Assembly: GCA_016223085.1 (NCBI GenBank)
Contig: JACRPS010000013.1
Coordinates: 8,978 to 72,977, forward strand
DNA: 64,000 nt
Direction: 5' to 3'
Origin: Chloroflexota bacterium
GTDB lineage: Bacteria > Chloroflexota > Anaerolineae > Aggregatilineales > Phototrophicaceae
The notes beneath the pieces were generated by a model. It was not told where the DNA came from and searched no databases. It saw only the letters and a program-made list of their open reading frames with translations. The translations under genes were made by a program, and so were the position numbers. This document shows, one piece after another, positions 42,427 through 49,590 of the stretch (position 1 is its first letter; each line of letters opens with the position of its first letter).

Positions 42427-42996
42427 TTAGTGGTGGTGGACCTGCCCACGAATTTCGCCCCCTGGGAAGTCGCCAGGGCCGGTGTTGGGTGGCGCAACAA
42501 AATCGTTGGTATGGACGTTCACGTAAGCGTTGCCTGCTTCCAGTTGGGCGATCAGTGCGCTCAACGGCTGCCCGGCCAGCGGCCCGGTCAGATCGGCAGC
42601 CGTAATGACACCCCGCGCCAGCAGACCGTTAAAACGCCCTGGTATCCACGAATCCGGTGGGGTAGTTGCGGGCAGCGGGAACGCCACTTCCGGGTACAGC
42701 CATACGGCAATCGGGCCGTTGACGCCTGCCGGAGCGAGATGAATGTGCGCCATGAAGGTATTGTTAATGCGGGTGGCGATCAGGAAATATTTGAGTTCAG
42801 TGCCGTCGTGGTTAAGCACAAATACTGCCTGACCCCGCGCCTGGGTATCAATCGGGGCTGGCACTTCGTTGGCGCCGGTGAGCCGCGCAAAAAACACGCG
42901 CGGGGTTTCAGGGTGCGCACCGGTGACAGCCGCGCCCGCCAGCACCGTCAACAGCAGCGACACAACCATCAGGAACTTTACAACTGGCAGTCTCAT
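42427..42996 (-). CDS. Secreted CHRD-domain protein
   Basis: The 189-residue protein has a signal peptide (FLMVVSLLLTVLAGAAVTGA) and one CHRD domain: FFARLTGANEVPAPIDTQ, ARGQAVFVLNHDGTELKYFL, MAHIHLAPAGVNGPIAVWLY and a final VNVHTNDFVAPPNTGPGDFP. These HIH and NVHT histidines are the usual conserved positions. CHRD domains were named from chordin, and bacterial members are secreted proteins of unclear role. Gene ends at a clear terminator. Confidence 0.88.
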   Translation of the reverse strand: MRLPVVKFLMVVSLLLTVLAGAAVTGAHPETPRVFFARLTGANEVPAPIDTQARGQAVFVLNHDGTELKYFLIATRINNTFMAHIHLAPAGVNGPIAVWLYPEVAFPLPATTPPDSWIPGRFNGLLARGVITAADLTGPLAGQPLSALIAQLEAGNAYVNVHTNDFVAPPNTGPGDFPGGEIRGQVHHH

Positions 42997-43198
42997 AACA
43001 CCATCCTCTCAGTTCTGAACCCGTAAATCGGAATAGCGTCCGTTTGACATTTATCGTTACGCCCTCCGTACCGGGTTTGGATGGCTCAGCTCACTGCTTT
43101 CTTATCTTTTCTTAATCTGTATGCGCACAAAACCCGCCGCTCTGTGCCCCTGAACCTCAGCGCCTTCGTGTTACGCTTTTTCTCTTGTTCGTGGCGGT
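42997..43198. other. Gap with a half copy of the ACACAGAG repeat
   Basis: Bases 43140-43176 (CTCTGTGCCCCTGAACCTCAG to GTGTTACGC) match the right arm of the hairpin repeats at 7783 and 8471; the left arm is absent. No gene is seen. Confidence 0.6.
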
Positions 43199-44389
43199 TC
43201 AAATAATGCCTTTTTCCCGATACCGCGCGATTGTCGCCTCGTCTAACCCAAGTTCCTCGCGCAGAATCAGGTCGGTGTGCTGGCCGAGCGCGGGCGGTGG
43301 CAGGCGCGTTTCCGCTGGTGTGGCCGAAAACTGCGCCGGTGAGCCAACCAGTTTCAACGGCTGGCCGTTCGCGGCGGTGATCTCGTGCAGCAGTCCCCGC
43401 GCCTGGACGTGCGGATCGTTGAGTATCGTCGCCACGTCGTTGATCGGCCCTGCCGGGATGCCCGCTGCCAGCAGCAAGTCCACCCAGTCGCCTGCCGGTC
43501 TGGTTGCAAACGCGGCTTGCAGCATCGGGATGAGTTCGGCGCGGTGTTCGACACGGGCGGGGTTGGTGGCAAAGCGCGGGTCGCGTGCCAGTCGCGGCTG
43601 GCCGATCAGCGCGCACAGCGCCGCGAACTGGCGGTCGTTGCCCACGCCAACCGTAAAATCGCCGTCGCTGGCGCGGAAGACCTGATACGGCACGAGGTTG
43701 GGATGGGCATTGCCGAAGCGGCGTGCGGTCTGGCCGGAAATGAGCGCGTTGCTGGCGACGTTCACCAACGCGGCGATCTGTGAATCGAGCAGGGCGAGGT
43801 CAATGTGCTGGCCTTCGCCAGTGTGCTCGGCATGGCGCAACGCTGCCAGAATGGCCGACAGCGCAAACAGGCCGGTGAACACGTCCGACACGGCCACGCC
43901 GACTTTATAGGGTTCGCCTTCCGCCGGGCCGGTGATGGACATCAGACCGCTCATGGCCTGGATGATGAAGTCGTAGCCGGGGCGGTCGGCATAGGGGCTG
44001 TACTGCCCGAAGCCGGTGATCGAGCAGTACACCAGCGCCGGATTGATCGCTTTCAGATCATCATAACCGAGGCCGAATCCTGCCATCTGCCCGGCCTTAA
44101 AGTTTTCGACCAGCACCTGGCTGCGCGCCGCCAGGCGGCGGGCGATGTCCTGACCTTCCCGCGTTTTGAGGTTCAGCGTCAGGCCGCGTTTGTTGCGGTT
44201 GACACTCAGGTAGTAGGCGCTCTGGTCGCCGTGCCAGGGCGGCCCCCACTGGCGGGTATCGTCGCCCGCGCCGGGGTTTTCGACCTTGATAACGTCCGCG
44301 CCCAGGTCGCCCAGCAGCATCGTGCAGAACGGGCCAGCCAGCACGCGGGAGAAATCCAGCACGCGCACGCCGGAAAGCGCGCCGGGCAT
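43199..44389 (-). CDS. CoA-transferase family III (CaiB/BaiF) protein
   Basis: The 396-residue protein begins with the family mark LSGVRVLDFSRVLAGPFCTM, followed by LGDLGADVIKVENPGAGDDT and the loop with the catalytic Asp in DRPGYDFIIQAMSGLM. Members move CoA between carboxylic acids through an aspartyl-CoA thioester. The substrate is not evident. An MFS transporter gene ends 3 bases upstream, suggesting uptake and activation of the same organic acid. Confidence 0.9.
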   Translation of the reverse strand: MPGALSGVRVLDFSRVLAGPFCTMLLGDLGADVIKVENPGAGDDTRQWGPPWHGDQSAYYLSVNRNKRGLTLNLKTREGQDIARRLAARSQVLVENFKAGQMAGFGLGYDDLKAINPALVYCSITGFGQYSPYADRPGYDFIIQAMSGLMSITGPAEGEPYKVGVAVSDVFTGLFALSAILAALRHAEHTGEGQHIDLALLDSQIAALVNVASNALISGQTARRFGNAHPNLVPYQVFRASDGDFTVGVGNDRQFAALCALIGQPRLARDPRFATNPARVEHRAELIPMLQAAFATRPAGDWVDLLLAAGIPAGPINDVATILNDPHVQARGLLHEITAANGQPLKLVGSPAQFSATPAETRLPPPALGQHTDLILREELGLDEATIARYREKGII

Positions 44390-44392
44390 CAG

Positions 44393-45682
44393 TTAATCTC
44401 CTGCCGTAACCGGCGCGGCAGGCGGCACGGTGATTTGTTTGGCGCGCGGCTGCGGGTCGCGCACGACAAACTGAAGCACCAGCGCGGTCGCCAGCCCGGT
44501 AATGACCGACAGCCCAAATGCAATCGGAAAGCCAAAGGCGTCCGCCAGCCCGCCGGCGACAATCGGCGCCAGCAGTGTGACCGGCGCGATCAGCGTGTTG
44601 GCAAGGCCGATATACAGCGGTTTTTCCGACCCCGTACCAAATTCGAGTGTGAACGACATGGCGATAGACCACACCGCCGCATTGGAAAAACCGGCCAGCG
44701 CGAAGGCCGCGTACAGCCAGCCAACCGCCGGCGCAAACAGCGCCAGCGCCGCGCTGGCCGTCATCATCAGCGCGCCGACGGCGTACACGGTGCGATGGCC
44801 CCAGTGGTCGCCAATCCAACCCAGCACCGGGTTGGCGATGGCCTGGCAGATCATCAACAGGCCGGTCAGGACACCGATGGTTTCCTCATTAAGATTAAAC
44901 TGGCGCACGGCGTAAACAGTGTAAAAGTTGATGGCAATCCACGCGACCTGGGACAGCATTCGGGCCACCAGAAACCAGCGAAAGTTTGCATCCTGCCGCA
45001 CAATCGCCACCATGCGGTTCCAGCCGGGGCGGGCGGCCTCCTCACTGTCGACTGCCGGATGTTCCGGCTCGCGTGTCAGCGCCAGGAAGATGTAGGAGAT
45101 CGCCATGAAGGCGCCGGCCAGCAGGAAACACAGGGCGAAGTTGTACGGCGCGGCAACCGACTGGAGCAAAAAACCTGCCACTACGGCGCTGCCGCTGGCA
45201 AGCAGGTTGGCCGCCGCCGACTGCGTGCCAAAAAAGGTGCCGACCCGTTCGGGCGGCATGATTTTGCCGACCATACTCTGCCAGGGATTGGCTGTCAGAC
45301 CGGCCCCCAGCGCCTGCCAGGCGACCAGAATAAACGCCAGCGGCAGTCCCCAGTCCTTCCCCAGCGCCGGGAGAAGCAGCGCCAGCAGCGCCAGCCCCAG
45401 ATAGGGGAAACGTTCGTGGATGGTCATCCACAGCACCATCGGCTTGTACCGTTGCAGCCGCGCGACCCGCGTGGCCGTCAGCAGTTGGGGAAGTTGCCAG
45501 CCAATCGTGTGCAGCGAGACAATGAGGCCGATCAGCAGCTTGGAATCGGTGAGGGTGTTAATAAACAGCGGAATAACGGTGACGGTCGAAGCGAAGCCGA
45601 CGCCAACGCCAAAGAACCCCCCATCCAGCACGTTCACGATGAAATTAAAGCGAAGGTGCCTGCGGATTTCCTGATGCCACAT
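44393..45682 (-). CDS. Major facilitator superfamily transporter next to a CoA-transferase
   Basis: The 429-residue protein has about twelve membrane helices, with the loops ATRVARLQRYKP and LGWIGDHWGHRTVYAVG in the places of the usual MFS signatures. The start at 45682 (MWHQEIRRH) has GAGG 7 bases upstream; an earlier in-frame ATG exists but has no ribosome site. It is followed closely by the CoA-transferase gene, so a carboxylic acid substrate is plausible. Confidence 0.82.
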   Translation of the reverse strand: MWHQEIRRHLRFNFIVNVLDGGFFGVGVGFASTVTVIPLFINTLTDSKLLIGLIVSLHTIGWQLPQLLTATRVARLQRYKPMVLWMTIHERFPYLGLALLALLLPALGKDWGLPLAFILVAWQALGAGLTANPWQSMVGKIMPPERVGTFFGTQSAAANLLASGSAVVAGFLLQSVAAPYNFALCFLLAGAFMAISYIFLALTREPEHPAVDSEEAARPGWNRMVAIVRQDANFRWFLVARMLSQVAWIAINFYTVYAVRQFNLNEETIGVLTGLLMICQAIANPVLGWIGDHWGHRTVYAVGALMMTASAALALFAPAVGWLYAAFALAGFSNAAVWSIAMSFTLEFGTGSEKPLYIGLANTLIAPVTLLAPIVAGGLADAFGFPIAFGLSVITGLATALVLQFVVRDPQPRAKQITVPPAAPVTAGD

Positions 45683-45853
45683 AGATGACCTCGATCCTGA
45701 ACCGCCGCATTGTATCATTTCTACGTCCGCAGAACATAGGGGATGTGGCATTACATGGCCTTACGTAATCGTTTGCGCCGAACGCGCGCTGGCTATTGTG
45801 TACAAATGGAAGGGGCAAAATAACCGAAAGTGGCCCTGCCAACAGCATGGCGA

Positions 45854-45882
45854 TTGACTTCACCGACCGTCTTTTATACACT
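45854..45882 (+). promoter_or_regulatory. Predicted promoter of the arginine operon
   Basis: TTGACT (45854-45859), 17 bases, TACACT (45877-45882); an overlapping TATACA is also present. Transcription would start near 45890, about 30 bases before the leader reading frame. Confidence 0.6.
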
Positions 45883-45917
45883 TCATGCTGTTACGGTTTA
45901 CGCGCTTGTGATCTATC

Positions 45918-46004
45918 ATGACCATCGTTTTTCAGAATAACCATCCGCCCCGCCGCAACCGTCGTCCGCAGACCGTCGAGGTCATGCCGGGATTTTGGCG
46001 TTAG
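45918..46004 (+). CDS. Putative arginine leader peptide
   Basis: A 28-codon frame (ATG to TAG) contains HPPRRNRRPQ, that is two Arg-Arg pairs within five codons (codons 12-13 and 15-16) and a final Arg. It lies between a promoter and an intrinsic terminator, upstream of argC. This is the layout of amino-acid attenuators, where ribosome stalling at Arg codons would stop the terminator from forming. The ribosome site is weak, and no such leader is known to me for this group, so the call is an inference. Confidence 0.55.
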   Translation: MTIVFQNNHPPRRNRRPQTVEVMPGFWR

Positions 46005-46033
46005 GCGCGCACGCGCACACGGCGAACTTCAGT

Positions 46034-46072
46034 CCCCCTGGCCTCAGCAGCATGGCCGGGGGGTTTTGTTTT
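46034..46072 (+). terminator. Intrinsic terminator/attenuator upstream of argC
   Basis: CCCCCTGGCC and GGCCGGGGGG pair over 10 bp (one G-T) around TCAGCAGCAT, followed by TTTTGTTTT. It lies 30 bases after the leader stop and before argC, so it must be read through for arg expression. GCCGGG at 45986-45991 can pair with CCCTGGC of the left arm (one bulge) as an antiterminator. Confidence 0.8.
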
Positions 46073-46095
46073 AGTCATCAGTCGCCAGTCTTCAG
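46073..46095. repeat. 7-bp repeat array between attenuator and argC
   Basis: AGTCATC AGTCGCC AGTCTTC AG, the same unit as near 1731 and 36572. Confidence 0.7.
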
Positions 46096-46138
46096 CCGGG
46101 TTATCGTTCGGCTGGAGACGAGCAGATGGAGAAGCAGC

Positions 46139-47143
46139 ATGGGAGATAAAATTCGAGTAGGGGTATACGGCGGGTCGGGCTATGCCGGGCAGGATTTGGT
46201 GGAAATTCTACGGCATCACCCGCAGGTTGAGCTGGTATTTGCCACGTCGGGCAAGGAAGCCGGCCAACCCGTGCCGGGCACGCACCTGACGTTTGTCGCG
46301 CCGGACGCTGCGCCGCTGGATAGCGTGGACGCCGTGTTCCTGGCGCTGCCACATCTGGCATCCGCGCCAATGGCTGCCAAAGCGCACGGTCTGGGCGTGA
46401 AGGTCATTGACCTGTCGGCGGATTTGCGCATGGATACCCCTGCGGCTTACAAACAGTGGTACGCCCACGACCACCCCAACCCGGAACTGCTGCCCACGCC
46501 CTACGGCCTGCCGGAGATTAACCGCGCCAACATTCGCGGCCAATCCGTGATCGCCGCCCCCGGCTGTTATCCGACGACAACGCTGTTAGGGCTGTACCCA
46601 CTGTTGAAAGCTCACGTCATCGAAGATGGCGCGCCGATTATCGTAGATGCCAAGTCCGGCGTCTCCGGCGCGGGACGCGACCCCAAGCCGCACCTGCATT
46701 TTGTTGAGGTGTTTGGCAACCTGTCGCCCTACAGTCCAGGGCGGTCACACCGCCACGTCGGGGAAATTGAGCAGGAAATTGCCCGGCTGAACGGCAGCGC
46801 CGGCCCGCTGATTTTTACGCCGCACCTGCTGCCGGTTGATCGCGGCCTGATGGCAAGCATCTACGTCACTCTCAAGCCAGAGTTCGATAGCGCCGAAGCG
46901 CAGTCATTGTATGAAGAGGTGTACGCCAACGAACCGCTGGTGACGGTGCTGCCTGCCGGCCAGCAGGCTACGCTGAAACACGTGGTGCGCACCAACGGCG
47001 CGGCCATCAGCCTGACGCCGGTTCTGCCGCGCTATCTGCACATCACCAGCGTTACCGACAACCTGCGCAAGGGCGCTTCCGGGCAGGCAGTGCAGTGTTT
47101 TAACCTGATGTTTGATCTACCGGAAACGATAGGGCTGCTGTAA
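46139..47143 (+). CDS. argC: N-acetyl-gamma-glutamyl-phosphate reductase
   Basis: The 334-residue protein catalyses the NADPH-dependent third step of arginine synthesis. It has the nucleotide motif GGSGYAG (11-17), the active-site Cys143 in APGCYPTTT, and the SGVSGAGR and HRHVGEIEQE segments of ArgC type 1. ATG 46139 has GGAGAAG upstream; the frame is open further but would include the attenuator. It heads a cluster with argB, argD, argJ and carA. Confidence 0.95.
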   Translation: MGDKIRVGVYGGSGYAGQDLVEILRHHPQVELVFATSGKEAGQPVPGTHLTFVAPDAAPLDSVDAVFLALPHLASAPMAAKAHGLGVKVIDLSADLRMDTPAAYKQWYAHDHPNPELLPTPYGLPEINRANIRGQSVIAAPGCYPTTTLLGLYPLLKAHVIEDGAPIIVDAKSGVSGAGRDPKPHLHFVEVFGNLSPYSPGRSHRHVGEIEQEIARLNGSAGPLIFTPHLLPVDRGLMASIYVTLKPEFDSAEAQSLYEEVYANEPLVTVLPAGQQATLKHVVRTNGAAISLTPVLPRYLHITSVTDNLRKGASGQAVQCFNLMFDLPETIGLL

Positions 47144-47998
47144 ATGGCAGGCTTGAGTCCAGAACTGGCGGCAGTCGCGTTCGGGCTGCTGTCGGCACTG
47201 TCGTGGGGCGCGGGTGACTTCAACGGTGGGCTGGCGACTCGCCGCACCAGCGTGATCGGCGTGGTGTTTGTGTCACATCTGTCCGGCTGGGCACTGCTGC
47301 TGGCGCTGGCGCTGCTGACCGGCGAGCCGGTGCCGCCTGTCCGGGACATGGTGTGGGGTGGCGCAGGCGGTCTGGCCGGTCTGGTTGGGCTGGTCGCGCT
47401 GTACCGGGCGCTGGCCTCCGGTCACATGGGTATCGCCGCACCGGTGTCCGGCGTGCTGACGGCGGCGCTGCCGGTGCTGTTTAGCATCGGCGCGCGTGGC
47501 CTGCCCGATGCAGAACAACTACTTGGTTTCGTGCTGGCCTTTGTCGCTATCTGGCTGGTGTCGTTTGCGCGCAGCGGCGGGCGTGGAACCGCTAATGTTG
47601 GTATGGCACTTCTGGCCGGGTTTGGCTTCGGCGTGTTTTTTATCCTGCTTGACCAGATTCACACAAACGCCGTGTTCTGGCCGCTGGTGGCCGCCCGAAC
47701 GCTGTCAACAGGCACAATGGCGGCTGTCCTGCTGGCAAACCGCCGCGTTAACCTGCTGCCGCAGCAGCGCGGCCTGCTGGCGCTGGTGCTGCTGTCCAGC
47801 GCGTTAGACGTGGCGGGCAACGTGTTTTTCCTGGTCGCCACGCAGGCCGGACGGCTGGACATCGCGGCTGTCGTGTCGTCGCTGTACCCGGCTTCGACCC
47901 TGCTGCTGGCGCGCCTGTTTCTGAAAGAACATCTGTCCCGGCTGCAATTTGTCGGCGTGCTGACTGCGCTGGTTGCGATTGTGTTGATTACGCTGTAA
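47144..47998 (+). CDS. EamA/DMT-family membrane transporter
   Basis: The 284-residue protein has ten predicted helices in two EamA repeats (start AVAFGLLSALSWGAGDFNGG; second copy LLAGFGFGVFFILLDQIH) and ends in LTALVAIVLITL. DMT transporters often export amino acids or metabolites. It begins directly after the argC stop with no gap, inside the arginine cluster, so export of arginine, ornithine or a related intermediate is a reasonable guess. Confidence 0.85.
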   Translation: MAGLSPELAAVAFGLLSALSWGAGDFNGGLATRRTSVIGVVFVSHLSGWALLLALALLTGEPVPPVRDMVWGGAGGLAGLVGLVALYRALASGHMGIAAPVSGVLTAALPVLFSIGARGLPDAEQLLGFVLAFVAIWLVSFARSGGRGTANVGMALLAGFGFGVFFILLDQIHTNAVFWPLVAARTLSTGTMAAVLLANRRVNLLPQQRGLLALVLLSSALDVAGNVFFLVATQAGRLDIAAVVSSLYPASTLLLARLFLKEHLSRLQFVGVLTALVAIVLITL

Positions 47999-48008
47999 AG
48001 GAGTGCCG

Positions 48009-48761
48009 ATGGCTCAGCCGGTGGTGATTAAAATCGGCGGCAACGAGATTGACGACCCGGCGTTTCTGGCCGAACTCGCGCCCGCCATCAGGAGCGTGGC
48101 CGCGCCGGTCATCGTCGTGCATGGGGGCGGGCGGGAGATTTCCGCCTTGCAGCAGGTGATGGGTATCCAGCCGCGTTACCTGGACGGCGTGCGCGTGACC
48201 GACGCGCCATCACTGGCGGTGGTCGAAATGGTGCTGGCCGGTATCGTCAATAAACGATTAGTGCGTTATCTGCTGGAAGGCAGCCTGGACGCACTTGGCG
48301 TCAGCGGCGTTGACCGGGGACTCGTCCGCGCTGAAAAAATGCCGCATCCTACCGAAGATATGGGCTTCACCGGGCGCGTCGTCAGCGTGCGTGGAGATGT
48401 GCTGCGAGAATGGCTGGCGCAGGGCGTCACACCCGTGATCGCGCCGGTATGCCTGGGGGAAGGCAGCAGCCTGAACGTGAATGCCGATCACGTGGCCGGG
48501 GCGGTGGCGGCGGCAGTCAAAGCCAGCCGGATGGTGTTCCTGACCAATGTCGAAGGCGTGCTGGTGAACAGCCAGCGCGCCGCCACGCTGACGCCGGAAC
48601 AGGCCGAAGCATTGATCGCGGATGGCATAGTTTTCGGCGGCATGATTCCGAAGGTACGAACAGCATTACACGCGCTGGACGAAGGTGTGCCGGAAGCGAT
48701 GATTACGAACCTGGCCGGGTTGAAGGCCGGAACGGGAACGGTTTTCCGTCATACGATGTAG
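48009..48761 (+). CDS. argB: Acetylglutamate kinase
   Basis: The 250-residue protein is an amino-acid kinase: VIKIGGNEIDD, the glycine loop IVVHGGGREIS, RYLDGVRVTD, LNVNADHVAGAVAAAV and a final FGGMIPKVRTALHAL. It phosphorylates N-acetylglutamate. Short length and lack of an N-terminal helix match forms not inhibited by arginine, which would leave transcription control as the main brake. AGGAG lies 5 bases before ATG 48009; a GTG 6 bases upstream is also in frame. The TAG stop is part of a palindromic repeat. Confidence 0.93.
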   Translation: MAQPVVIKIGGNEIDDPAFLAELAPAIRSVAAPVIVVHGGGREISALQQVMGIQPRYLDGVRVTDAPSLAVVEMVLAGIVNKRLVRYLLEGSLDALGVSGVDRGLVRAEKMPHPTEDMGFTGRVVSVRGDVLREWLAQGVTPVIAPVCLGEGSSLNVNADHVAGAVAAAVKASRMVFLTNVEGVLVNSQRAATLTPEQAEALIADGIVFGGMIPKVRTALHALDEGVPEAMITNLAGLKAGTGTVFRHTM

Positions 48762-48786
48762 GGGCGATTAGATCGGGTCGCCCCCA
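48758..48786. repeat. GTAGGG-family palindrome that supplies the argB stop codon
   Basis: GTAGGGGCGATTAGATCGGGTCGCCCCCAC, imperfect; its TAG ends argB. Confidence 0.75.
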
Positions 48787-48862
48787 CGAATCGCACATAT
48801 ATTCTAGGTTTACTTTGCGTTATAATGTAGGCGTCAATGGGTAAGTGGAATGTATGTGAACG

Positions 48863-49450
48863 ATGACGGATTATCCTGACGAAAAAGCCCTGGTAGAGGA
48901 ACTGTACGCGCTCATCCGCTACGTGTATCGCCGGAAGCTGGCCGAAGAAATCATCCGGGCGTTCGAGGATGCGTTTCAAACCCGGTCGCCGGAAGAACGG
49001 CTGGCGATCTGCGAGCAGTGGATTGATTTTTACCGGGCGCACCGTTACAAGAAGGCGATGCGCCGCCGCCGCCCGACCAGTCGGGAGCGCATGACGCCCT
49101 GTTCGGCCTGCGGCTACCCGGTGTCGCACCGGCATCACCTGTGGGACGTGGCGACACACGGCGAAAACAAAGTCACGGTGCAGTTGTGCGCCAACTGCCA
49201 CGAACTGCACCATCTGCTGTATAACGTGCTGGCGCGAGATTCCGAGCACAGCCGCAAGCTGGCGCTGACGGTGCTGGCGTCGGAACGGGTGTCGCCGCAG
49301 GCGGTGCAGCAGCTTGTAGGCTGGTGCCGCGCGATCATGCGCTACGAGGTTGAAAACGGCTGGCTGGAAGGGTACAAACTCTCCGACCAGTGGCTGGACG
49401 AAAAGCTCAAGTGGAGCGACTACCGGCAGCGGGTCGAAAGCCGCGTTTAA
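48863..49450 (+). CDS. HNH-like zinc protein within the arginine cluster
   Basis: The 195-residue protein is not assigned to a named family. Its middle has a metal-binding, HNH-nuclease-like pattern: CSACGYPVSHRHH, then LCANCHELHHLLYN, giving two CxxC pairs and the clustered histidines. The first 80 residues are helical and basic (KKAMRRRRPTSRERM), the C-terminal part is helical. No homing-type motif is seen, and it does not interrupt another gene. A stretch TATAAT at 48821 may belong to its own promoter, so it could be expressed apart from the arg genes. Confidence 0.72.
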   Translation: MTDYPDEKALVEELYALIRYVYRRKLAEEIIRAFEDAFQTRSPEERLAICEQWIDFYRAHRYKKAMRRRRPTSRERMTPCSACGYPVSHRHHLWDVATHGENKVTVQLCANCHELHHLLYNVLARDSEHSRKLALTVLASERVSPQAVQQLVGWCRAIMRYEVENGWLEGYKLSDQWLDEKLKWSDYRQRVESRV

Positions 49451-49461
49451 CAAACGAATCC

Positions 49462-49489
49462 GTCGGGGCGAACCGCCGGTTGCCCCTAC
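49462..49489. repeat. GTAGGG-family palindrome, core GAACCGCCGGTT
   Basis: GTCGGGGCGAACCGCCGGTTGCCCCTAC, two changes from a perfect dyad, 12 bases after the HNH-like gene. Confidence 0.8.
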
Positions 49490-49530
49490 AACCGAACAAA
49501 AGCGTCCTTGCGCACGGGTGTTATTTATCC

Positions 49531-49560
49531 GTAGGGGCGGGTTTATAAACCCGCCCCTAC
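49531..49560. repeat. GTAGGG-family palindrome, perfect 30-bp copy, core GTTTATAAAC
   Basis: Perfect dyad between the HNH-like gene and argD, 42 bases after the previous copy, with a different core. Confidence 0.9.
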
Positions 49561-49590
49561 ACCACAGAATGGATAGGAGAAGGGGGCAGC

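Noticed and set aside
43805-45688. 627-codon frame on the plus strand opposite the CoA-transferase and MFS genes
   Set aside because: Antisense to two recognised genes, with a Gln/Arg/His-rich product lacking any domain.
45683-46138. T-box riboswitch before argC
   Set aside because: No specifier-loop layout or T-box consensus is visible; the leader frame and terminator explain the region better.
48863-49450. Homing endonuclease or intron-encoded protein
   Set aside because: It lies between complete genes, interrupts nothing, and has no LAGLIDADG or GIY-YIG motif.
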